Shown piece by piece: positions 35,292 through 43,155 of a stretch of 64,000 nt of DNA. Every line of letters begins with the position of its first letter. Position 1 is the stretch's first letter. Position numbers and translations under genes: made by a program. The notes under the pieces are model-generated. The model saw nothing but the letters and a program-made list of their open reading frames with translations. It did not search any database and was not told the origin of the DNA. The DNA is from Sphingobium cloacae (GTDB lineage Bacteria; Pseudomonadota; Alphaproteobacteria; Sphingomonadales; Sphingomonadaceae): NCBI RefSeq assembly GCF_002355855.1, contig NZ_AP017655.1, forward strand, positions 2,731,001-2,795,000, written 5' to 3'.

Positions 35292-38200
35292 GCGCTAATT
35301 CCCAAAGCTGCAAGGAGTTCGTGCCTAGCCTGCTCATCAGGCGTCAGGGGCAACGATATGATGTCGAGAATGCCAAGCGCAGAAGCTTCAGCCACCAGAC
35401 CGGGTGTCGGGCCGCCAGGCACTGCGAGGACGCCTCGCGCGGGCCAGAACAATTCCTGCACCGATCCGTCGATGGTGATCGCCGAAGGTGTTGGAACACC
35501 CCATTGCTCAACTGAGGCCAGCCATGGATGCTCCGTTCCAGTGTTTTCCAGCCCAACTTCAGTCGCATGTGCGAGCTTGCAAAGGACTTCGATCACCTGT
35601 TCGTGACGGCGATCAATCAGCTCGTGATCAGGCTGATTGAAATAGGACAGGATGCAGCGATAACATCCGGCAACGCAGGCATCATCAGTCTCCAGCATAT
35701 CGGCGGGCTCAAATGGCTCGCGATAATGCATGAGTGTGAGCGCCACCTGAGCGACTTCGGCGACCTTTTTGGGGTCAGCCACCAGCCGGTTCAGCACGCC
35801 AGCGCCGCCCTCGGTCGCCTCATATAGAAGAATGGCATTGCGAATGTCGCGGCTCGGCAAAGATTCGCCGAGAATTTCACCCTCTTCCAGCTCGAAAACC
35901 AGCTGTGTGCCGCGAATAAACGCGTGCTGGAATGTCGCCATTTCCTCCGTGCTGAAGGATACCTGTGGTTGCAACAACAGTGCGTTTTTGTGATCCTCGA
36001 CCATCGGGACGATCCGCTGCGGCTTGGCCTGGGTCGGATCGCCCATGCCATCATCATCGTCACCATTGGCAGGATCTTTCAGCCATCGTCCCGAATTGGG
36101 GTCGATGAAGAATCCGCAGATCGATTTCGATTTTCGCCGCCGCAGCCCCTTGTTGATGCGCGAGAGCTTTGTTGCTGCGCCATAATCCAGTGTCAGTAAG
36201 TCCTCTCCAGCGTGACCAAGCACCGTGGATCGGATGTCTGGCGCACCATTATGGACTGGCCACTGAAAGACCGTCTGGATCTCGAAACCGCGGCGTTGAC
36301 GATCCTCGTCATTGGCCGTGATTCGCTCAGCTGGCGCCGTCTCGACATTGTCGATGCGGAACACGGTATCGAGCCGCTCCGCACCACCCAACGAAGTGTG
36401 GCACGCGTGGCAACGTTCCTGAAGCTCGTCGGTATGCGCAGCTCCGCACTCAGGGCACAGGATCAGTGTCGACGTCGCCAGCTGTCCGTTGTCCATTCGG
36501 CCCTCGGCGGGGAGTTTTGCCTTGGTTACGCGGTAGGCCCGGCCTTCATGATAGATCATGCTGTTCGGACCGAATTCGGCGATCGCGAGGAAGCGCGGAC
36601 GTTGCAAAACCGCGCTTTTGGCAGCCGGGATGAAGGCGTAAAGCGGGAGACGGGGGAAGTTGTAGCCCGGCAGAAAGCCCTCGGTGGCGAGGTAGCGATA
36701 GGTATAGAAGTCCGAACTGTTGGATGCCTTCCCGCACTCAAGGATCTCAAGCTCTCTGGATGCATTGCGATACCGACCGGCTGCTGCAGTTCTCTCCCCG
36801 GCCTTCAGACCCACCTTATTCTGGATGGCGTGAGCCAGTTCCTGTTCGCGGCGCGCACTGCTGTGCAAATTGCGCCAGCGATCGAAGGCCTCACTCAACG
36901 AGGCTAAGGCCTCCTTGTCGGTCCGCTCGACAAAGGCATCGACGTCCGCAAGCCAGGGTGCATCTCGAAGATTGACTGCAGGTAGCATGGAATCGATGAG
37001 GCGGCGCAGGATTGGCTTGGCTGCCCCACTTGCTGCAAGCACCTGTAAGCCGTCGTTGATTTCTACCGTCAACGGCTTCCCATCTCCGCCCATGTCCAGG
37101 TTTTCCGGAATGGAGGATTTCAGCGGCACATTGGCTGCAGCAAGCCATTCGGCGTGGAGGTGGCTACGCAGGAGGTCCTGATTGGCGAGATCAAGCGCTG
37201 GCGGTCGCACGGCGCCTGCAACCACAGCCTGTTGATCCGCAAAATAATATTGATCGTGGGGCGATTGGGCAGCGCAATAGACAACGATCAACGCCGCTTG
37301 CCCGCTACGCCCCGCTCGGCCTGAGCGTTGGGCATAGTTGGCGGGAGTCGGAGGCACGTTACGCAGGTAAACAGCATTCAATGCGCTGATATCGACGCCA
37401 AGCTCCATTGTCGGTGAGCAGAACAGAGCAGGAAGGAAGCTATTCGGCTCACCTTGCTCTCGCATTTGCTCAAGATTGGTTTTCAACCTTTCACGATCCG
37501 GCTGCTCAAAGCGGAAGCGATCTTCCCGCCACGCCCGTACTTCCTGATCGACCTGTGCCGTGTGTTCCCTGGCCTCGAAACTGTAGGGAAGATCGCCGGG
37601 ATGGCTGAGCATGTCTGCGACCTGCTCGTACAAATCCCGGAAGAAAAGGTTCTGCCGCTTGCCATCACGACGTGCGTCAGCAGGGATCAGGCGGATTGCT
37701 GTCGGCGCCATGCGCCATGCCGGCGCCTCATAACCGACATTGACCCGTCGCACGAACTGATGGGCCTCGGCAGCCTTCAGCAAGGTCTCGATCAGTTCGT
37801 CATACTCTTTCGCCGGAACCTGTTCGTTGTTCCAAAGCTTAGGATGGCGCAGGGCTTTGCCGAGCTTGCTCTGGCGGCCAGCCCGCAGAATCAAGGCTGC
37901 TTCAGAAGCTCGTATGGTGCCGCTTCGAGGAGGCGAAATCATCAGGAAACCACACTCCCGCAGCGTGTTTTCCTCCTCCCTGTCGATAGCCCACGGAAGC
38001 CGCAGGCGGTTGCGTGATACTTCTGCCGATTGCTTCACCTTGCCCCGGTCAAGCGCGTCCGTTGCAACCGCGAGACCCTGCCGCATCTGATCGAACAGGA
38101 TTTCGAACAAATGACGTCTCTGGTCTGGCGTTGCCGACGCCAGGCGCGGATTGCCGGCAAACTCTTCGTCGTCGCCAATCAGATCATCCAGCCCCGGGAA

Positions 38201-40444
38201 GTGCGCCGTGACCAGACCGACTTCTTCCAGATTGGGATTTGTGTAACGCCACCCTCTGCGCAAATCTGCCCAAAGCCGGTGAGCCAAAACTTCGGACAGA
38301 GCCTCTTGGGCCTCCTGCCGGTTTTGGTAGCCCTTGGCGTTCGGATCGAGCATCCATTCGCCAAGGCGTTCCTTATCGTCGAGGTCGAAGCCCAAGGCCA
38401 ACCGCACGGCCTCACCAAACTTGTCTGCCTTTAGCCCCTGGGGACCGGCATTCCTGACCGCCCGCAGGATCGCTGCACGCAGAAGGGTGACAAAGATAAA
38501 ATCATTGAAGTGACCTGCCTGAAGCGCTGCGTCTTGCCGGTTGTCGGTGAAGCCGAGCAACTTGCGGGTATGCGGGTGGAGCGACCCATCCCGCTCCATC
38601 CATGCCAGAATGGTAGCAACGATCAGGGTGGTAGCCGAACTTCGTCCTTCAGCGGACAGACCGGCCAGCTTGTTGATTTCACGCGCTTGTGATGCTGGCT
38701 GATGACCGCATTCCGGGCAGAAGCGGTACTTTCCTGAAAAGAACCACGCCGGGATGCCCTCGTCGCCAAAGCTGCCGTCCGGGCGCACCATGACAAGCCG
38801 CCCTTCATGCTTTCCGCGATGCGCGGACTTCAGACGAATCTCACCGCTTGCCGTAGGCTCCAGCCATTCGTCAGGATAGTCATCCGGACTGCCTGCAAAC
38901 CGGAAACCTGCGTTGACCGCAGGCACCAGATAACCCGTTTCCGTGCCATCAGGCTCTGCCTCGTCGCGGGCAGCCTCATCAATAGAGCGAGCAATGACGC
39001 GATGCGCGCCATCAGCATTCGTGATGGACACGCTATGATGTTCCTGACCGCATTCGCGGCAGAAGAACAATGGGTAAAGGCGTGCCTCAGGGTCATCGGG
39101 ATGGAACTTCTGTCCCTCGAGACTGACCCGACGCTGTTCGGATGGTTCTAATGTCGAATAAGCTTGACCGGCGCCAGAAATGAAACGGTGAAGTTTGAAC
39201 GCAAGAAAGGCCCTTGAAGAAGTCCCTCCGCGCTCACTCTCTGGCTTGCCCATCATGGCAAGCATATCCGCTATCGCGCGACTGCAATCCTCTTCGGATG
39301 CGCCCGTCTGAAGGCTCAATGCTTGCGCTGCAGTGGTAAGGGTCATCGGCTTTCGGCGCCGCAGCTTCTCGGCGTCGTCGAGACCGACCTGAGTCTCGAT
39401 CCAGCACGCCAGCGGATGAAGCGTGAGATCAGCATCCGTGAGACTGCCGGCAAGCGGCTGCAGCACAGCCTGGCGAAGCTGTTCGCCCAGCGTTTCTGCC
39501 TTGATTGCGGGAGACGTGGCGCGGGCGAGACTTTCATCGATGATACTACCAACACCGATAGACTGCCCAAACAGCTTGGTCGCAACTTCGGCAACTGCTG
39601 CCGCTCTCTCGGCTTCGTCGGGCGAGCTCGACATGGTGGCTGACGTGCCGATGCAGATCAGATCTTTCGATGGCGTGAGGCGCTGCTTTACGCGCCGAAC
39701 CAGCATGGCGACATCGGCGCCTTGCCGACCACGATAGGTGTGAAGTTCATCGAGAACGAGGAAATCAAGGTTCTGGGCGTTGTCTATGACCGCCCGATCA
39801 AGGCGCTCCTGCCGAGTCATCAGCAGTTCGAGCATCATGAAGTTTGTTAGCAGGATATCGGGCTTGTCCCGCGATATCTGTTGACGCTCTTCATCCGTTT
39901 CCTGACCGGTATAGCGCGCGACGGTAGGACGCAGATGCACCGGCAAACCAGCATCATCGACAAACTTCCGGATCTCTCCCAGCTGCGAATTTGCCAACGC
40001 ATTCATCGGATAAATGATGATAGCCTTGGTACGCGGGGCTTCCCCGGCCTTCTTTGCCCGGACGATGGCATCCACGATGGGCACGAAAAAGCACAGTGAT
40101 TTACCCGAACCTGTTCCGGTCGTGACAACGAAGCTCTCACGGTTCCGGGCTTTCGCAACGGCCCGTTCCTGATGCCGATGCAGGCGAATCGGTGTTCGAT
40201 CCGGTCCAGCGGCGAAGATCGACGCCAGTTCTGGCGCAACGTCACCCGATACGACCAGCTCATCGATCGATTTTCCGGCCTCAAAGCGTGGATTGATCGT
40301 GATCAGGGGGTCGGGCCAGAAACGGCCCTGCTCATAGATGGACCGGACCTGCTGATCGATTTCCAGCGCACGGATGGCAGAGAAAGAACGAGCGAACGAG
40401 GCATATCGGTCAACGAGCGCTTTATCGAGTTCGAAGATATTCAC
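35288..40444 (-). CDS. giant DEAD/DEAH helicase with C-terminal DUF1998 (DrmA/DrmB-like fusion)
   Basis: 1718 residues. Helicase motif I TTGTGSGKS (108-116), motif II DELH (232-235), motif III GTSATM (about 266-271), and motif VI QRSGRAGRSGQ in the middle. Several zinc-type pairs are visible: CRECG, CPECG, and CPECGAAH...CHACH. Near the end lies the DUF1998 signature with ATEGGAGVL and the cysteines of CVAGCYRCILSYFNQ. In DISARM the helicase (DrmA) and the DUF1998 protein (DrmB) are separate genes; here both occur in one chain. Druantia DruE is another large DUF1998 helicase and an alternative relative. It overlaps the WYL gene and the SNF2 gene by four bases each. Confidence 0.85.
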   Translation of the reverse strand: MNIFELDKALVDRYASFARSFSAIRALEIDQQVRSIYEQGRFWPDPLITINPRFEAGKSIDELVVSGDVAPELASIFAAGPDRTPIRLHRHQERAVAKARNRESFVVTTGTGSGKSLCFFVPIVDAIVRAKKAGEAPRTKAIIIYPMNALANSQLGEIRKFVDDAGLPVHLRPTVARYTGQETDEERQQISRDKPDILLTNFMMLELLMTRQERLDRAVIDNAQNLDFLVLDELHTYRGRQGADVAMLVRRVKQRLTPSKDLICIGTSATMSSSPDEAERAAAVAEVATKLFGQSIGVGSIIDESLARATSPAIKAETLGEQLRQAVLQPLAGSLTDADLTLHPLACWIETQVGLDDAEKLRRRKPMTLTTAAQALSLQTGASEEDCSRAIADMLAMMGKPESERGGTSSRAFLAFKLHRFISGAGQAYSTLEPSEQRRVSLEGQKFHPDDPEARLYPLFFCRECGQEHHSVSITNADGAHRVIARSIDEAARDEAEPDGTETGYLVPAVNAGFRFAGSPDDYPDEWLEPTASGEIRLKSAHRGKHEGRLVMVRPDGSFGDEGIPAWFFSGKYRFCPECGHQPASQAREINKLAGLSAEGRSSATTLIVATILAWMERDGSLHPHTRKLLGFTDNRQDAALQAGHFNDFIFVTLLRAAILRAVRNAGPQGLKADKFGEAVRLALGFDLDDKERLGEWMLDPNAKGYQNRQEAQEALSEVLAHRLWADLRRGWRYTNPNLEEVGLVTAHFPGLDDLIGDDEEFAGNPRLASATPDQRRHLFEILFDQMRQGLAVATDALDRGKVKQSAEVSRNRLRLPWAIDREEENTLRECGFLMISPPRSGTIRASEAALILRAGRQSKLGKALRHPKLWNNEQVPAKEYDELIETLLKAAEAHQFVRRVNVGYEAPAWRMAPTAIRLIPADARRDGKRQNLFFRDLYEQVADMLSHPGDLPYSFEAREHTAQVDQEVRAWREDRFRFEQPDRERLKTNLEQMREQGEPNSFLPALFCSPTMELGVDISALNAVYLRNVPPTPANYAQRSGRAGRSGQAALIVVYCAAQSPHDQYYFADQQAVVAGAVRPPALDLANQDLLRSHLHAEWLAAANVPLKSSIPENLDMGGDGKPLTVEINDGLQVLAASGAAKPILRRLIDSMLPAVNLRDAPWLADVDAFVERTDKEALASLSEAFDRWRNLHSSARREQELAHAIQNKVGLKAGERTAAAGRYRNASRELEILECGKASNSSDFYTYRYLATEGFLPGYNFPRLPLYAFIPAAKSAVLQRPRFLAIAEFGPNSMIYHEGRAYRVTKAKLPAEGRMDNGQLATSTLILCPECGAAHTDELQERCHACHTSLGGAERLDTVFRIDNVETAPAERITANDEDRQRRGFEIQTVFQWPVHNGAPDIRSTVLGHAGEDLLTLDYGAATKLSRINKGLRRRKSKSICGFFIDPNSGRWLKDPANGDDDDGMGDPTQAKPQRIVPMVEDHKNALLLQPQVSFSTEEMATFQHAFIRGTQLVFELEEGEILGESLPSRDIRNAILLYEATEGGAGVLNRLVADPKKVAEVAQVALTLMHYREPFEPADMLETDDACVAGCYRCILSYFNQPDHELIDRRHEQVIEVLCKLAHATEVGLENTGTEHPWLASVEQWGVPTPSAITIDGSVQELFWPARGVLAVPGGPTPGLVAEASALGILDIISLPLTPDEQARHELLAALGISA

Positions 40445-41301
40445 GCAGCCAACTCCCTGACGGATTCGCCATTCAGTAAAACAATCTGCTGGTCCTGCGG
40501 AGCGCGAGCCGCAGGGTCCGTATCAAGGCCCAGCCGCCGCAATGCGTAATAAAGGAGCGCACGCCGAACGGTGATGCTGACCCGACCTTCGTGCATCCCG
40601 TAATCTAGCTCAATCACGCGCTTCTGGTTCGGACTGAGGTCGGGGTGAGGGCCGATCTCCAGCGCCACCATCTCATGCCAGGCTGCATCGGATAAAGGCG
40701 ATGAAGATGACGGCCTTGTATGGCGTGTCTCGATCACTCTGGAGACAACAAAATCCCGGAACTCGCCACTCTTCTCGCAGAAGGATCTGGCGTGCCATCT
40801 GAACCCATCAAAAGCGAGGGCATGAGGGGCTACCCACCGCCACTGCGGCTCCGGCGACGCCATGGACTGATACAGTATTTCGACCGCTTCTTTCCGCCGG
40901 GCAGCAATCACAATCGTGCGCAGTATCTTCGGGTCTACCCCGCGTGCTGGCGCAGGCGGAGCGTCGAATGCAGGCAGACTGCCGATCCAGGAATCATGGC
41001 TCGCGACAATCCCTTCCGCCACAGAACGCACCTGGGACAGATAGCTTGTGGCGTCTGGCTTGAGAAACAGCGGAATGAAACCGGATGAGCGGACATAGGT
41101 TTTGCCGCTCTTGTCGTAGACCATATTGTCCGGTGCCAGTGCGATGTAGCGGTTCAGGTCACCGGATGCCTGATTGGGTGAGACGCCAAACTGCTCAATC
41201 AGATCACTTCGATTGACATGACCTTCCCAGAACAAACGGAACTCGATGAATTGGAGCTTTTGCTCCACGCCCCATCGTAGATTTGGCTTGTCTCCGGCCA
41301 T
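40441..41301 (-). CDS. WYL-domain transcriptional regulator (BrxR/CapW type)
   Basis: 286 residues. N-terminal winged helix-turn-helix (about 14-50; FWEGHVNRSDLIEQFGVSPNQASGDLNRY), a WYL domain (about 130-200; ILYQSM, WRWVAPHALAFDGFRWHARSFCE, FVVSRV) and a C-terminal WCX-like part (LDYGMHEGRVSITVRRALLYYALRRLG). This layout is that of BrxR/CapW repressors that head phage-defence operons and sense a ligand through the WYL pocket. It is the first gene of the leftward operon and overlaps the helicase gene by four bases. A dyad directly upstream of its start is a likely autoregulatory operator. Confidence 0.85.
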   Translation of the reverse strand: MAGDKPNLRWGVEQKLQFIEFRLFWEGHVNRSDLIEQFGVSPNQASGDLNRYIALAPDNMVYDKSGKTYVRSSGFIPLFLKPDATSYLSQVRSVAEGIVASHDSWIGSLPAFDAPPAPARGVDPKILRTIVIAARRKEAVEILYQSMASPEPQWRWVAPHALAFDGFRWHARSFCEKSGEFRDFVVSRVIETRHTRPSSSSPLSDAAWHEMVALEIGPHPDLSPNQKRVIELDYGMHEGRVSITVRRALLYYALRRLGLDTDPAARAPQDQQIVLLNGESVRELAA

Positions 41302-41317
41302 GGCGCCCCCGAATCAT

Positions 41318-41337
41318 TTTCCGGAACCTTCCAGAAA
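41318..41337 (-). promoter_or_regulatory. dyad operator upstream of the WYL regulator
   Basis: TTTCCGGAA-CC-TTCCAGAAA (41318-41337) is a 9+9 bp inverted repeat with one mismatch, 16 bases before the regulator's start codon. The position fits repression of the whole operon by its own first product. Confidence 0.5.
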
Positions 41338-41561
41338 CTTGATGTATCGATATCTAGGTCAGCCCGGTCCATACGTGCAAGTAAAAGTTTGTCGTTCCAC
41401 GAAATTTTGGATGATTTTTTATATCCCAATACTGTTCGCATTCTGTTCAAAATTGCCCCGAGCAAAATTGCCGCATTCTAGGGGAAAGCATTCCCCTGCT
41501 GCCGAGCCCACCGGTCTCATCAGACCCCTTCGTGCGGGACTGCCGCCCCGCAACGCCCCGC
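41338..41561. promoter_or_regulatory. divergent promoter region between defence operon and ArdC module
   Basis: An AT-rich stretch (41380-41480) separates the leftward WYL operon from the rightward ArdC gene. It contains a nested repeat: CAAAATTGCC twice (41448-41457 and 41463-41472) flanked by CGCATTCT twice (41437-41444 and 41473-41480 region), a likely regulator-binding array. No coding potential is supported. Confidence 0.45.
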
Positions 41562-41636
41562 GAGAGGAAGAGAGCGGGATTGTCCCGTGACGGGCTGAGA
41601 GCGGCGAGAGAGGCTCGCTGCGGGTCCGTCGCGGAG
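41562..41636 (+). ncRNA. structured leader, copy A (radC-motif-like), before ardC
   Basis: The order is GAGAGGAAGAG, a variable hairpin (GCGGGA/TCCCGT), GTGACGGG, an inner hairpin GCGAG-AGAGG-CTCGC, then TCCGTCGCGGAG, whose GGAG is the ribosome site for the ATG at 41644. GACGG pairs with CCGTC. Four other leaders in the window share this layout. Confidence 0.65.
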
Positions 41637-41643
41637 ACCTGCC

Positions 41644-42621
41644 ATGGCGCAACGACATGTTGCCCGCTCAAACCCTGAGCGAATCAATCTTTACCAGCAA
41701 ATCACCGACCGGATCATCGCTGATCTCGAGGCTGGGCGCGTCCCATGGGTTCAGCCCTGGGGAACGGCCAATGCCGGCATCGGCATGCCGCACAATGCTG
41801 TCAGTTCCCGTCGATACAGTGGCATCAATGTGCTTACCCTCTGGCATGCCGTCGTCTCCCGAGGCTTCTCAAACCATGCGTTCCTGACGTTCCGGCAGGC
41901 TGCGGCCTTGGGGGGCTCGGTGCGTCGCGGCGAACGCGGTGTCGGTATCATCTACACCCGCCGCTTTGTGCCCAGCAGCGAACGTCGCCGAGCGGATACC
42001 GAAGGCACCGCAACCAGTGGCGGGATTCCGTTCCTCAAGCATTTCACGGTGTTCTCGGTCGACCAGTGTGACGACCTGCCCGAACATATCTGTCTCCCAC
42101 CGCCGCCCATCCCGGATGGCCTGATCCTGCCGCACGCCGAGGAACTGATTGCCGCGACGGGCGCCGATTTTCGCATCGGTGGCCCGTCCGCTTATTACAG
42201 CCCGGGGCATGACTATGTCGCCGTGCCGCGGCCCGACGATTTCCATGAGCCGATCAACTGGCATCGCACGGCTTTTCACGAACTGGGCCATTGGACTGGC
42301 CATGCCACCCGACTTGGCCGCGATCAGATAGGCAGCTTCGGCTCCAAGGACTATGGCCGCGAAGAATTGGTCGCGGAAATGGCCGGAGCCTTCATCTGCG
42401 CAGCGCTCGGGATTGTGCCAAGCGTTCGCCACGCTGATTACATCGGCTCGTGGCTCCAGATTATCCGGGAAGACAATCGCGCCATCCTGCGCGCCGCCAG
42501 CGCTGCCTCCAAGGCGGCAGATTATATCCTCGCCTGTCGTGACACTGCATCGACTGGCCTTGATGTCGCTGGTGAGGACGAAGTCGACGGCTTCGAGCTA
42601 GAAGGGAGGCTGGCGGCATGA
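41644..42621 (+). CDS. ArdC-type antirestriction protein
   Basis: 325 residues. N-terminal ssDNA-binding DUF1738 domain (INLYQQITDRIIADLEAG, about 14-31; RRYSGINVLTLW) and a C-terminal zinc metalloprotease-like domain with HELGH at 212-216. ArdC proteins protect incoming DNA from host restriction and are typical of conjugative elements. The ATG at 41644 follows the leader's GGAG. Its stop overlaps the DUF2958 gene by four bases. A paralogue lies at 52292 in the second element. Confidence 0.9.
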   Translation: MAQRHVARSNPERINLYQQITDRIIADLEAGRVPWVQPWGTANAGIGMPHNAVSSRRYSGINVLTLWHAVVSRGFSNHAFLTFRQAAALGGSVRRGERGVGIIYTRRFVPSSERRRADTEGTATSGGIPFLKHFTVFSVDQCDDLPEHICLPPPPIPDGLILPHAEELIAATGADFRIGGPSAYYSPGHDYVAVPRPDDFHEPINWHRTAFHELGHWTGHATRLGRDQIGSFGSKDYGREELVAEMAGAFICAALGIVPSVRHADYIGSWLQIIREDNRAILRAASAASKAADYILACRDTASTGLDVAGEDEVDGFELEGRLAA

Positions 42622-43016
42622 ACCTCCTCACCCCCGAAATCCGTGCGGCCTTGCTCGCGAACATGCTCGCGCGCCGCAATGCGCAGGCACAAGGCGAACG
42701 AGAGCCTGATCCGGTTCCCGTTGTCCGCTTCTTCAATCCGCTTGGCGCGGCCACCTGGCTTGCCACCGAACTCGACGAGGACGACATCCTGTTCGGCCTT
42801 GCCGATCTCGGCCTTGGCTGCCCTGAACTCGGCAGCTTTTCGTTGCGGGAATTGCAGTCGCTGCGCCTACCGTTCGGCCTCGGTATCGAGCGGGATATCC
42901 TCTTCGACACCGCGTTGCCCATATCGGCCTACGTCGCGGCAGCCCGTCAGGCGGGTTCGATCCTGGGAGCTGAAAAGCAGCTGAGGGAACGCGCCGTGGC
43001 AGAAGGGGATGGCTGA
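42618..43016 (+). CDS. DUF2958 protein
   Basis: 132 residues with the family's LLTPEIRAALLAN start and the pattern RFFNPLGAATWLATELDEDDILFGLADLG-type core (split here: WLATELDEDDILFGLADLG, about 47-65) and LGIERDILF (about 88-96). DUF2958 proteins accompany ArdC genes on plasmids and integrative elements; no activity is known. It is coupled to ardC (ATGA overlap). The matching module in the second element lacks it. Confidence 0.85.
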   Translation: MNLLTPEIRAALLANMLARRNAQAQGEREPDPVPVVRFFNPLGAATWLATELDEDDILFGLADLGLGCPELGSFSLRELQSLRLPFGLGIERDILFDTALPISAYVAAARQAGSILGAEKQLRERAVAEGDG

Positions 43017-43072
43017 AGTCTGGTAGCCTGGCGGCCTGCCAGATCACGGGTTGGTCCGCCTGCGGCGGCCCC

Positions 43073-43148
43073 AGAGGAAGAGGAAGGCCAGGGCCTTCGT
43101 GACGGGCTTGGAAGCCGAGAGAGTGTCTCGCGGCGGCCCGTCACGGAG
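43073..43148 (+). ncRNA. structured leader, copy B (radC-motif-like), before parB
   Basis: AGAGGAAGAG, hairpin AAGGCC-AGG-GCCTT, GTGACGGG, inner hairpin CGAGA-GAGTG-TCTCG, then CCCGTCACGGAG. The outer stem GTGACGGG/CCCGTCAC is perfect over 8 bp. The ATG follows at 43156. Confidence 0.7.
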
Positions 43149-43155
43149 ACCTGCC

